This document shows positions 30,441 through 41,561 of a DNA stretch of 64,000 nt, in pieces (position 1 is the stretch's first letter; each line of letters opens with the position of its first letter). The translations under genes and the position numbers were made by a program. A model generated the notes under the pieces. It was not told where the DNA came from. It saw nothing but the letters and a program-made list of their open reading frames with translations, and did no database searches. The DNA comes from Craspedostauros australis (Eukaryota > Bacillariophyta > Bacillariophyceae > Mastogloiales > Achnanthaceae): assembly GCA_026770025.1 (NCBI GenBank), contig JAMXDE010000004.1, positions 1,240,001 to 1,304,000 on the forward strand. The letters run 5' to 3'.

Positions 30441-32158
30441 GGTGTTCCTTTTGTGGTCCTGATCACCTTGTAGAGATGAACGTGGTCTGTGGAGTGTGGG
30501 AGGCTGAGCTGAGTGAGATGTATTTGCGCTTCGGTGGTGGTGGCAACGATCTTCGTGTTGTGGCGCCAAACGCAGCGTTCTCGTTTGTTGTTGGATTTCT
30601 TGATGTGGTTCGGGATTCAAGTCACGCACGACTTAATGGTGATGTATCGGTCGAGCGAATCGTGGAATACAAGATGGTCCGAGTTGGGACAGGCTTGATC
30701 CCAAAACGTTACGGGACTCAATTATTCTTGTCGCGTACATGGTACTTGGTATCCCAACCCGATACCGTGATGAAAGGCTACCACATGCATGGTGTGTAGT
30801 TGAACCACAATCCACGCTCAGCTCATCCTCCAGCTCATGCACTCCTGCCATCTGCCAAATCCGCCATCTTGCAGAACCTGCGTATGTCTTGAAGCATATC
30901 TATGTCACAGAACAAGCCTGCTCTGCAGATGGCATCCACTACTGACTGTGTGCGTGTGTGCAAGATTTCCACGACATGTCACTGAGCAACAGAGAACGGC
31001 TGAAGCACGACAGCATGACTCCCTACCTTTTTACTCGATTGTCCTGTCAATAGCAAGCTTAACACATAAAACAAGCAATCAGAAACACTCTTCACAGCTT
31101 ACTTCCAAGTCTACTAGAGTTACATCATCGTCTGACATAGCTTTGTCCTCAACATCAAACGGTGCCAAAGCCGGTTGAAGGACAGATCATCCTCCTGACA
31201 GCGTGCAAAAGACACGGAATACCAACTGTCCGAGTTGAATTTCGTAAGTTCCCGTTGTTCTCGCGAGTTGAAGTTCACTTAAGAACAGACTACGAGTTCG
31301 ATTTTCATGTCCTGTTGTGGCACGATCCGGAAGGGAAGGCCTAGCTGACTGCCAGACTCAGTGAAGCTGTTGATGCAGTTAGCTAGGGATGGCTGTCTGG
31401 GAAGATGGTAGTAGGTGACAATGAGTAGATTAGTGCTGATGTGCTGATCTTGAGTTGTGCTATTTGTTACATTGAATAATCTGCATTGTGAGTTGATCAG
31501 TTTAAGATGTAGGATGAAGAAACGATGTTCAGTTGGATGGTGCGGCTCTGCACTGACCCTCAGAGGTTCAGTGCTGAGAACAGACGAAGCTCCTCTCTCT
31601 CACTCTCTCCACTATCTGTAGTAGTTGTTCTGCACTCAAGTACAAAGCCTTGACATCTTGATTGAGGTTGCGATTGAGAACACAGGAGGGCAGGTGATAG
31701 GAATTACAGTTGGATTCCCTGCTTGTGTTGAAGCAGGGCGGATCTCTTCATTGTTGTCGAGTAGTGGTAGTAGGTGTCATAGCTGACAAGGGAATTGAGG
31801 CAAGTTGCAATTCAAGGATTCAGGGGAGCATACAGTTACCAGAACAGCTTGGATCGAGTCATTTGAGTAGTTTGAGTCAGTGATGATCAGTGAATGGAAA
31901 AAGGAGGAAAAAAGAATGGAGGATTTGCTGTTGTTGTAGCTGGAAGATTTCGCGCCGAAGTGAATTTCGCGCGGCAATCTGGGACACACTGAAATGGAAA
32001 GTAGTCTGTTCTTAAGTGAACTTCAACTGTGCCCGTCCATTTGTTGTTCAATCGTATGTGCTGATGGTAGTACAGACAACACAGTCACCGGTCGACGGTC
32101 ATATGAGGGGAAATACCATTTTTCGCAAGTTTTAGTGACGTCATGGTATATTCCAACT
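30441..32158. other. unique spacer between the duplicate copies
   Basis: About 1.7 kb separating the two direct copies. A 60-codon frame (31162-31344, ending HVLLWHDPEGKA) has no recognisable homologue. The main feature is the element-like segment 31266-32028 bounded by 28-bp inverted repeats. Confidence 0.5.
31266..32028. repeat. 763-bp segment bounded by perfect 28-bp inverted repeats
   Basis: AGTTGAAGTTCACTTAAGAA... (31266-31293) recurs as its exact reverse complement at 32001-32028. No target-site duplication is obvious, nor any coding capacity. It could be a MITE of unknown family or a hairpin-forming remnant. Confidence 0.6.
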
Positions 32159-32307
32159 GATCAGGTTGTTTCAGTCGTTGATTCTGTCACAGATTCTTCC
32201 ACGATGTGGTTCCAATCAAAACCTGAGATGTGCGCACATCACAAACACAAACATCGTGTCACCGTCACGTTTGTCATGTCTTGTGAACATCGTGGAGACC
32301 ACGATGT

Positions 32308-32565
32308 TTGGAATCAACGAGCACACAACACGTTATCAAGGCGTGCAACATCGATTTGGGTGTTGCGATTGACAAACTCACAAATCAATCTCATAAATTG
32401 AGCCAAGTAGTCATCGAGCTTGAGGACCCAAGGAACTCGAGAGCAGAAGCAGCAGCAGTAGGTGGCAGCTCATCGCCAGAACCAACCACATTCCACCCCC
32501 CATCCCCCATCAAACCAGTGAGTTCAATCATCTCACAGGTAGTCTGTCCAAGAGCCATGCTTTAG
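32308..32565 (+). CDS. small open frame conserved in both duplicate copies (85 aa)
   Basis: Counterpart of the frame at 25501-25755, with a one-codon insertion (FHPPSPIKP versus FHYLSIKP) and several substitutions. The frame is kept and ends identically (ISQVVCPRAML). Function unknown; it may simply be leader sequence of the ankyrin gene. Confidence 0.25.
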   Translation: MESTSTQHVIKACNIDLGVAIDKLTNQSHKLSQVVIELEDPRNSRAEAAAVGGSSSPEPTTFHPPSPIKPVSSIISQVVCPRAML

Positions 32566-32751
32566 AATCATTCACATGCGCTGCTGATTGCACGCGGTTC
32601 CTCACTTTGCACCTTGATCCTCCACCTTCGTTCCCCTTGATACCTCATATTACTATGCACGCACTGATAACACCACCAAACACAACCAAACCTTCCACCA
32701 CAGCACGCACGTCGAGTCCACGCATTTTCCACGACTGTTTCCCCCATCATC

Positions 32752-34965
32752 ATGCCGCGTCCACCGGATCGTGCCTTTTCTGTCCTTCACAATGCTTGTC
32801 GATCAGGCAAACTGGACAGAGTCCGGCTCCTGGTCCCGGCTGGCCAACACAACGACAGCATAAACACCAAAGACGAACAAGGCAATACCCCATTTCATCT
32901 CGCTTGCATGGAGGGGCATTTGGGCGTGGTTGAGCACTTGGTTGAGTCCATTCCAGAGAGCATCGACTTCACCATCAAGAATACAAATGGTCAAACACCA
33001 TGGCAAGTCGTTTGTGCGATGGGGCACACTAGTGTGGCTCAGTATCTGGCCAAATCAGCGCGCTTCAATATGGATATCAACTCGCAAGACGCAAATGGTG
33101 ACACAGTCCTGCATCTTGTATGTCGCCGCGGGAGCACGGACATGGTGAGATTCTTGGTTGAGTCACACGATGACACCTTGAACATCAACGTGTTGAACAA
33201 AGCTGGCGAGACTCCATTCGGATGTGCCTGCGCACTTGGATGGCAAGAGATTGCTGGGTACTTGACTGAATCGGGCGTGCTCAATGTGGATGTCAACCTG
33301 CATGGCGAAGATGCGTTGTCCCCTTTTCATGCTGCTTGCAGTCATGGCCATGTGGACTTGGTGAAATATTTGATTGAAACAGAGCAATTGGATATTGATG
33401 TGAATGGAAGAAGCGGGCGAAACAATGACACAGCGTTTCATCATGCTTGCCGGGGTGGCCATGTAGATGTTTTCAAGTGGCTGATCGAGTCTGAGAGAGT
33501 CGGTCTTGATTTCAGCGCCAGGAATACGTACGGGGAGACAGCGTTGCACGTTGCCTGCCGCGAGAAAATGAGTACCGTGGTGAAGTGCATGGTAGAGTCG
33601 GATCCAGCGAACTCCAGCATCAAGATCCAAAACAATTGCGGACAAACTCCGCTTCACCAAGTCGTGCACTCTGATTCTTTGGATGCGATGGAACACCTTC
33701 AGAAGTTTGACCAATTCAACGATAGTGTCAACCTGAAAGACAATGGAGGCAGAACAGTGCTCCACCTAGCATGCCGGTACGGTGCCGCGTCCATGCTGTC
33801 TTCATTGTTGGAACGTCGCAACGACATGATTGATGTCAACATCAAAGACAATGATGGAAACACAGCCCTTCACTATGCCTGTCGAAAGGATTGCTCGCGG
33901 CAACTCGAAGCTTTGCTTGCATCAAGCAAAGGTTTACTGGATGTCAATGTTCGAAACAACGACGGCGACACTCCTATCCATCTTGCCTTACAGCACGCCT
34001 CCTGCCGTCTCTTGCTGTCAACATACGCAGACGCGATTGACTTCAACATCCAAAACAACAAGGGTGATACTCCTGTTCATATCGCATGCAGACGTAAGTG
34101 TGAAGATACCTTCCGTAAGTTGGTGGAAGCGTCCAAGGGCAACATCGACTGGAACATCCGAAACAACGAAGGGAACGCCCCGCTCCATGTTGCTTGCGAA
34201 CATTCGGGTTCTTACGCAGATATCGCTAGCGATATCGTTTATCTCAAGGAGTCACATGTCGACGTGAACATCCAAAACAACGATGGCGACACTCCGCTTC
34301 ATATTGCGGTTCGGGGATATGGCGCCGGGATCGGGCTTGTGCTCAGAGGAGGTCGAGACAGATTCGACTTCAACTTGCGGAACCACCAAGGTAAGACCCC
34401 GTTTCACATTGCCGTGAAGAAAATCGACCGGGAAGACTTCAGAGACTTTTTATCAGAGTCCTGTGGTGGGAACATCGACCCAAGCATACCATTCACCGAC
34501 GATGATGCGCCGTTCCACAGAAAGAAATTTTGGAACAAGATCGATAACAGAGGACTCGAATCTCTGATGTACCAGAATCGGGCAAGCATTAACTTCAACG
34601 TGCAAAACAAGAAGGGAGACACGGCGCTTCATGTTCTCTTGCGCATTTGCTACGAGACAAAAGTTGACGGAGTCATGGAACTGTTCCCAAGGACTGTCAG
34701 GGTGGACATTCAAAACGCCAACGGGGACACTGCCCTTCATGCTGCTTGTGCGCGTGGAGACATTGGCATTGTCAGGGCTCTATCGAAATACAAACAAGAT
34801 CACTGGGACTTCAACATCCAAAACAATGACGGCAACACGCCGCTGCACATTGCTTGCGCAAAGGGCTACGCCAACATTTCTGAATATTTGTTAGAACTGG
34901 ACGGAGCTGACATCAAGATTGATCTGAAAAACAACGATGGGGTCACTGCGCTTCACATGCCATGA
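32752..34965 (+). CDS. ankyrin repeat protein, copy 2 (737 aa, about 20 repeats)
   Basis: Same length and domain layout as the gene at 25942-28155. I count about 27 amino-acid differences, all in the first ~390 residues. There is a dense cluster around residues 340-390 (for example ACRYGAASMLSS versus ACQYGSRSMPSS, NIKDNDGNTALHYACRKDCS versus NIQDNDGKTALHHACGKDSS). From there to the C-terminus the proteins are identical. Both copies therefore seem to be maintained as coding sequence. Confidence 0.93.
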   Translation: MPRPPDRAFSVLHNACRSGKLDRVRLLVPAGQHNDSINTKDEQGNTPFHLACMEGHLGVVEHLVESIPESIDFTIKNTNGQTPWQVVCAMGHTSVAQYLAKSARFNMDINSQDANGDTVLHLVCRRGSTDMVRFLVESHDDTLNINVLNKAGETPFGCACALGWQEIAGYLTESGVLNVDVNLHGEDALSPFHAACSHGHVDLVKYLIETEQLDIDVNGRSGRNNDTAFHHACRGGHVDVFKWLIESERVGLDFSARNTYGETALHVACREKMSTVVKCMVESDPANSSIKIQNNCGQTPLHQVVHSDSLDAMEHLQKFDQFNDSVNLKDNGGRTVLHLACRYGAASMLSSLLERRNDMIDVNIKDNDGNTALHYACRKDCSRQLEALLASSKGLLDVNVRNNDGDTPIHLALQHASCRLLLSTYADAIDFNIQNNKGDTPVHIACRRKCEDTFRKLVEASKGNIDWNIRNNEGNAPLHVACEHSGSYADIASDIVYLKESHVDVNIQNNDGDTPLHIAVRGYGAGIGLVLRGGRDRFDFNLRNHQGKTPFHIAVKKIDREDFRDFLSESCGGNIDPSIPFTDDDAPFHRKKFWNKIDNRGLESLMYQNRASINFNVQNKKGDTALHVLLRICYETKVDGVMELFPRTVRVDIQNANGDTALHAACARGDIGIVRALSKYKQDHWDFNIQNNDGNTPLHIACAKGYANISEYLLELDGADIKIDLKNNDGVTALHMP

Positions 34966-35136
34966 TGCCATGTTGAACTCAAGTCGTCCAAGTGCAGATA
35001 GACTACCACATTCTCCCAATACTCTTACTCGTACAAGCGTTTCTCACTTGCACGACCGGCTCGTACTCCGTTCATCTTCATCTTGCTGCTGCTTCTGTTC
35101 TTGGGAGAATACCTTCTCCATGGTGTCTGGCCAGTA

Positions 35137-37219
35137 TCAACCCCACCTGCTCTTGCGCGCGGACGCGTAGATGCCTGGCGCGTAGTCGTTCATGCTCTTC
35201 GTGACCCGACCACAGATGATGCGTCCCGGAGCAGCGCAGTAGTCAATGTACACATGACCGCGCTTCTTCAATGGCGCATGGACGATGCGGCCGAATGCCC
35301 CGCGGTTGTCGTCGCCGTGTAACAGCTCCAATCCCAACTCGTCATCGTCCACCTCCACAAATTCCTCTTCCAAATCGATCGCCTGCTGATAGTACTTCTC
35401 CAACGTCGGGATGTGCTGATCTTTCGCGCCCCGGTGCAAGTTGGCAAGGATCTTGGTGGCATTCTCCATCTTGCTTTCGTGATGCTGGGCAGCATCATCA
35501 TCATCATCATCATCATTGCCATGGCGCGCATTCGTTGCAGTCTTCGCGCCCTTGTTCGCCAGCCGCTTTTGGACCACCAAATAGGAAAACTTCTCGCCTT
35601 TTCGTTTGCGTCCCTTGCCAGGCATGGTTTGCACGAAGCTGCAAAATGAAGAATCGTACAATTCCGTTTCCGACATCAGTCCAGCAGAATTGGCCATCAG
35701 GTCAATGTAGTCGGCATCTTCGATTGCGCCTTGTTCCCTGTCATCATCGTCACTCTTGTCCGTACCATCGAAGAAATCATCATCCTTGTCATCATGGTCA
35801 TAATCATCATCATCATAATCGTTGTCGTCACTTTCGAATCCATCCATACCATCGACGTCGTTGTCATCTTCGATCTCTTCGAAATCGTCACCGTCAAAAA
35901 GTCTTGCTCGATATCTTTGCCACCCGCCAGCTGGACGGACGATGGTCGCGAGGAATTCTTCTTGTGACGTTCCATGGGGCATTGTCCATTGTGCGTGCAG
36001 GGCGCGATGACGTTCCTCCCATTCGAAATCCGGATCCTCCGGCGGACAGCAATCCAGAAGCATGTTGCGCGTGGCACGCAGAGTGTTGAATCCATCCGGC
36101 GTGCCAGGTTCGATGAAGACGACGATGCCGCCTGGATTGCATCGCTGGAACAGGATGGCGGCGGCGGTCAAATTGGCCGTGACGTGAGGTATCTCCGATG
36201 CCGTGTACGAGGCGAGGATGAGATCGAATCCGCCCGTGCTGGTGGACTCGGCAGAGAGGCTGCTACTGAAGGTTGTGCGAATGGTGCCGCCGTTGTCTTG
36301 ATTGTGACCGCTGCTGCTGCCGCTGTTTCTGGAATGCTCCAAAAGACGCTCCGAGCATTCTCTCATGCTGTGCGATGGTTCTATGCCATGGATCCAATCG
36401 ATAGAACCGCCAAAGACCTCCAGGGCCGCCGCCGATGCCGCGCCGCATCCAATTCCGAAATCCAGCACCCGCTGCGGTTTGCACTGCGTGAGGCTCTTGG
36501 CCTCTTGGAGCACCCTCTTGGCGATGGCGTAGTTGGAATCGAAGCGGAAGGTGAGGTCCGCGAGGGTTTGGTCCGGCCCATAATACACCGGCGGGAACTT
36601 GGCAGGATCAAGCTGGTGGTTGCTGGCACTGCTTTTGTCACCAGGATTGACCATGGCACGCCGGTCGCGTTCGCGGAAGACCGACAATCTGCGCTGCGTC
36701 TTGAGCACACGCTCGTAGTTGCGTCGCAGCTGGCGCTTTGTGCGCTGTCCATCCTTGAGAATGCCCAGCAATGGTGGATTCCAGATGTTCGGGCAGCTTG
36801 GGATCGGAGACCCTCCACGATGCTCTGGCCGACGGTCCGAGCAAGTTCCTCCACGTCTACGGAGCGGCAACGCCGGCGGAATTTGTGCGCGTGGCGGAAG
36901 CCTCTTCATCGGAAACCAAGGCATCACCTCCACCTGCATCCGTCTTGTGCGGTGCCATCGTGCTCATGGAGTTGAGCGTGGATGTGTTCGACGGCAGCAA
37001 CTGTGGTGTCATGCGCATGGTCGTAGTCCGACGGCAATGATGGCCCATTGAGAAGGAGCGTCGGCAGCATCGATGATGATGATGGACTCTCAGCCCCTCC
37101 CTTGCCACCGCTGCTTGCGCAGATCTCGCCGCGCATCGTCGCATCCATGGCATCGATCGTATCGTCCTGTCGACAGAATGAGCACTGAACGCGTTGCTGC
37201 CACTTCGAATCATCACCAT
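35137..37219 (-). pseudogene. Rsm22/METTL17-like gene, copy 2, with several lesions
   Basis: Compared with copy 1 the N-terminal part (from the ATG at 37219) has a nonsense TAG at 36857-36859 and an extra base near 36763. The shared frameshift before the Cys motif is also present. Downstream, an A-run has five bases (35896-35900) instead of six. This puts the frame back in register, so a 600-codon frame runs from 36939 to 35137 through the methyltransferase core and the C-terminal KFSYLVVQKR and HVYIDYCAAPG blocks. The APCTHNGQCPM motif is read out of frame and lost. The Asp-rich insertion also differs by whole codons (GAT repeats). The product would lack the metal-binding cysteines and the presequence, so it is probably non-functional. 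Confidence 0.75.
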
Positions 37220-37250
37220 TGGGTTATTTGTCGTGGTTGGAGTTGTTGGC

Positions 37251-37727
37251 GACGATCTTTTCTTGCCACTGGGGTGTGGGAAATTGGAACAGAATTCCAA
37301 CAAATGCCTCCAAACCTTCACCACAAATCTTGAGTCTGGTGAGTCCAGTACGAATTTCTGTGTGAAAGCTACAACCAGTGACGTCACCAAACACGCATTG
37401 GTTCTAGAAACTCTAGTGTGAAGAGCATTACCGATACTCCCGGGATCATCCAAACACGAGTCAATCTGACCAGGAAAACAGCAACAGGTCTACAACTGGT
37501 GCTATCGGTTTCCAGCATGAGTGTGGTGAATGGTATGGCATCATGCACAACATTTGGTATATTATCTATTCATACATTCGCAACACCCCCACGTCCTTCG
37601 AGTTGTATTACAATCGTATCTCATCTGCTCCAGCAGGCTCCGTTTCATTCTCAATTCCGTCCTCTCCTCACGTTTCCTCTGCACGTGCCTCACGCTTTGG
37701 GACCTGTCTCATTCATTCGACGCACCT
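37251..37727. other. intergenic
   Basis: Between the end of the duplicated block and the stop of the dioxygenase gene. No supported gene is seen. Confidence 0.5.
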
Positions 37728-39578
37728 CTACTCCACCTTGGTGGTTTTGCCATCAGCGGTATTTGGCGCGGCATCCAAGACGTTGTTGGACCAAAAGTCG
37801 GATCCAGCACGGAACAAGTCGGGGCACGATTTCATGGAACGACGTTGTGGATGATGGGGCGCTCCTTTTGCGGCTGACGCATCACATAGCTTCATGGACG
37901 TTCCCTTTGCCAAGGCTCCCGCCAACGCGCTCGCCAAGAATTGGGCCTGCAACGACTCTTGCAACGATCGTGCCTCGGAAGAGTTCAATGTGGATTCGGG
38001 AGAGCTGTCGGGGGAGATGGAGGCAAGGCCAGGCACATCGTCTCCTTCGTCGTTAGTGATCTTGTTGACAGGGATATGCTTGATTGCATCCGTTTCGGCT
38101 ACAGACGACGTCACCACAGGCGCTGTTGTATTCGTCTCCGCCGCGACGACTGCGGACGAGGTCTTGTCGATCGGATGGCTCCAGGCGACCACCACCTTGC
38201 GTCCCTTGTCGTAGGTTGGTTGCCGTCCATGGCTGGTGGAGAAGTTGTCGATGCACAAGATATCGCCCTTCCTCCAGCGTGAGAAGACCATGTTCTTGTG
38301 AATCGCCGCGCGGACCTCGTTCATCTCGGCAAATGAGATCGGTTCGTCGTCACCGAACGTGGTGTTCAGCGCCATGGTGTATCCCAAGAGTCCGTACTTG
38401 ATGACGCAGTAGATGGAGAGGAAGATGAAGTGCACCAGCAAATGCCAGTCGCCGACTCGAACGAAGGCGTACCATAGCTCGCAAGGGAAGGTGGTCCAAT
38501 GGAAGACCTGGGAATGGTTGAACCAGACGTCTTCTCCTGTGTCTGGGTGGACTTGGAAGGGTTCGTCAACCCATTCTTGCAGGAAGGTGTCCTCGTTGGG
38601 ACCGATCCATTTCACTGGTGCGGCTTCTTCTTCCTTCACAATGGTCTCAACGTCTTGCTTGGAGGTGGTGCCGAACAACTGTGGCCAGCTGAGCATGGCA
38701 CCGACGTCGTAGGTGAAAGACTCGCCTTCAACGTAGTGCTTGCGGGTGTACTTGATCTTCTTTGTCCGAAGCTGCGGATGTCAGTAGGATTTGGGCGGTC
38801 GACACGGGACCAGTCCATCGATGTTTCGATACAGTGCGGGGCAAAAAGAAGGTGCACAAAACGAAGGGCTCGAAAGGTGAGTATCGCAAATGAATCGAGA
38901 GGGGCTGTTCATGCGCATCGTGTCGGGTCGCCGTGCTTGCCAGCAACGCGTGAATGGTCACCTGGATGAGATGTGACATACCTTCTCTCTCAATTGCGGC
39001 GACAGGGCCTGGAACACCTTCCGGAAGTCGCAGAGGGACGTCTCCCCGCCTGGTTTGGAGGATGCCTTCATGCATCCAAAGTACAGGTTGCGCGGAGGTG
39101 ACTTGAGGAAGCTCATCTCGAGATGCTGTGCGATAGGGTAGGTGACGGGTACATCCGCGGCCGAAAAGGCGTACTTCGTGCCCGGCATCACAGACCGGGG
39201 CGACGTCCCACGGTAGGCATCACAGAGGTTGGGCTGGACGGCCAGAACTGCGTTCTCAAATGCCACGGCGTCGTCGATGTCGAATCCGCGGATGAGGACG
39301 GCCCCGTACTTGATGATTTGTTCGTTGACCCAGGCGTTGTTGGTTTCCAAGAAGCGGTGCAGAAAGTCGATGGAGCTATCCCAACGCGGGGAGATCACAA
39401 GGGGGAGGGTCTTTGAGGAGTGCTGCTGAGGTGGGTGATCTCCCGTGCTTGGATTGTTCAGCGTTGATGCTGGTGCTGGCGCTGGCGACGCAACTGCGCT
39501 GCAGGTGTCGTTGAGGAAGGACACGTTGACTTGGTCAAGTCCGCATGGACGCTGGTTCTCGATGGTTGAAGTGGTCAT
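37728..39578 (-). CDS. TauD/TfdA-family Fe(II)/2-oxoglutarate dioxygenase (2 exons, 546 aa)
   Basis: Exon 1 is 39578-38982 (199 codons from ATG, MTTSTIENQR) and exon 2 is 38771-37728. The predicted intron has donor GTATGT and acceptor CATCCGCAG and joins QLREK to LRTKK in frame. Dioxygenase features: GAVLIRGFDI (~93-101), the metal motif QHLEMSF (H152, E154), KPGGETSLCDFR (176-186), and the distal SHGRQPTYDKGRKVVVAWS with H380 and the 2-oxoglutarate-binding R390. The family hydroxylates small molecules such as taurine; the substrate here is unknown. Two oddities are a hydrophobic stretch inside the barrel (about 308-331, LLVHFIFLSIYCVIKYGLLG), which may tether it to a membrane, and a ~150-residue Ser/Ala-rich C-terminal extension after the catalytic domain. 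No linked pathway gene is seen. Confidence 0.85.
38772..38981 (-). other. intron of the dioxygenase gene (predicted, 210 bp)
   Basis: On the minus strand it reads GTATGT at the 5' end, a CTGAC branch-like word about 15 nt from the 3' end, and GCAG at the acceptor. The phase is 0 and the join restores the conserved region downstream of GGET. Confidence 0.75.
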
Positions 39579-41561
39579 GGTGGTGATCTGGTTATGGCAG
39601 ATAGATGAGTTGATGCAAGGATCGATGGTGGATGGGTAAGCGGGGCGGTTGTGCCTGTTGAGGCTTGGAGAGGGGGTTTGGGAGTTTATGAGACAGGAGA
39701 GAAACGGAACGCTGGAGGTTGATCGTCGTTCGTCCAGCAGCGGTTGGGGTTGTTCGGGATAGAGGTCGAGGTGGGGCACGCTGGATGTTATAGCTACGTA
39801 TGGTGCTAATGCGACTATGCTGATGCGTTTGTTGATGGGCGAGCAAAGGTTATGGTTATGGACGAGTATTGGTGTTGTGTGGGGTCGCACGAGAGCGTGG
39901 GATCGTATCCGCCTGTAAGTACTGTAGTTCTGAATTCCTCTGAGAAGTTCTGTTGACACGACAGTGTTGAGGAATTAACTGCGTTTGTGGAAGGAATCGT
40001 GGGTAAGAGAAGAACGCGCTGCTGGAGACGCAGAAGAATGCATTTTATGAGAAACAAATGTCCACATCACCATCTCTTCGCCTTTCAACGAGGTGGTGTC
40101 ACCTCACTTTTGCTCTCGTTGTCATTGTTGATGGCCACCATCAGAAGGAGCACATCAGCGCAATCGTGCCCTCCGAGTTTGCTGTGTGAGTAGCAGGTCG
40201 CATGGTGGAGGGCGAACGGGCAATACATACAATTGTTCGAGGAACAGAGTTGAGGAACGTGGGTGGAGACAAAGACTCATAGTACTTGCGGAGCTGAGGA
40301 ACAGAACCAGCTAGGATGTGTCGCAAGAACACGACAAGAAGAGGAAGACCAACAAACAGTTCTTCGTTCTCGAATGAGAAAAGGTATCTTTTCCATCATG
40401 GCACATCACTGCGCGTTAATTGCATTGCTTGAGGTTCGCCCACACTGACGAGTTCATCGTGGTTCATGCTGATTGAGTGGTGTGATCTGTGTCAACGACA
40501 ATGCCCTCCCACATCGATGAGGTTGATGGACGTGTTCGATTTCAATTCCTTCATCTTTTGATGTTCAGGGCTCTCTTTGCTCCCTTGCTGTTGGTGCTCG
40601 TGTTGCGGATGTCGATGTCGATGTCGACGTTGTTGATGTGATGTGATGGCGATGTTGATGCGAGTCACATCTACGGTACGAGCGCGATACACTCACACAC
40701 TTCTTGGTGTTGTCCATCTCTCTTGCATCCTCTTCACCGACTTCTTGACACCACGCTGCGTCACCTCACAAGTTCGCAAGGTATCAACACAAGCACGAAC
40801 ACAAGGAAGAACACCACCACATTCAAGACCACGATTAGAATACAGGTCATCCGTGAACTGACACCGCGCCTGTTGACACGATACAACAAAACCCGTGTGA
40901 TGCCGTGTCTCTTTTTCCACTTTGTTGATGCCGCAACTCACACGTCTCACACATCTCGCACAGCTCACCACCACATCAACACATCAACGACACATCAACA
41001 ACGACACGAACGATGACGCACAGCGTTGAGAGCAACCTTCGCGTGTGCACAACGACAAGTTCTTTCGACGTTCCCGCAACAACGAAAGCAGTTTGCATTT
41101 GTGCAAAGAAGAACTCCATCTTGTGACGTCTGGTGTGACATCATCGTTCTCTTGCTCAATTGACATTCAAAAGTGCTCGTTTAGTTCCTTTCAATAGTTT
41201 TGATCGAAGTGGTCGCAAAATCCGAAATAAAGTTTGACCGTTACGGTTCAAAATTGGAAAACGGACTGCCGTTTGTTTCTACCCTTGTCTCAAGGATGGC
41301 CGAGAAATTTGTGCCTCTGTGGTGTTCCTGATGGTTGTGTTGATGTTGCTGGTGATGCTCGTGGATGTCGTAGAATAGTCGTTGCATTCATGATAGAGAC
41401 AACCAAGACAGAAAGGCAATACCTACTACTGATGCGAAGTGGGAGATCGAGGAACGACGGATTCAACAACCACCCGAGCAACCAGACAACAGGCAAGCAA
41501 CAAGCAACATCAACGGAAGCGTGAACTCCATGGCCAATGCTCACGAACTCAGTGCCTGACC
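39579..41561. other. intergenic, divergent promoter region
   Basis: About 2 kb between the divergently transcribed dioxygenase and TPR genes. The open frames here are short and without recognisable domains. It probably contains both promoters. Confidence 0.5.

Larger units (their letters stand above)
32159..37250. repeat. segmental duplication, copy 2 (~5.1 kb)
   Basis: Direct repeat of 25351-30440 with scattered substitutions and small indels. Similarity starts at GATCAGGTTGTTTCAG and ends near GTTGGAGTTGTTGG. The ankyrin gene of this copy is intact; its METTL17-like gene has more lesions than that of copy 1. Confidence 0.92.

Noticed and set aside
35974-36975. 333-codon plus-strand frame, with a similar one at 29147-30004
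   Set aside because: Antisense to the methyltransferase core of the METTL17-like copies; the sense strand has recognisable SAM-binding motifs and this one has none.
25351-37250. The duplication as a simple assembly duplication of two haplotypes
   Set aside because: Flanks and spacer are unique and the copies differ by indels and clustered substitutions. It cannot be fully excluded without reads, so it is kept as a caveat.
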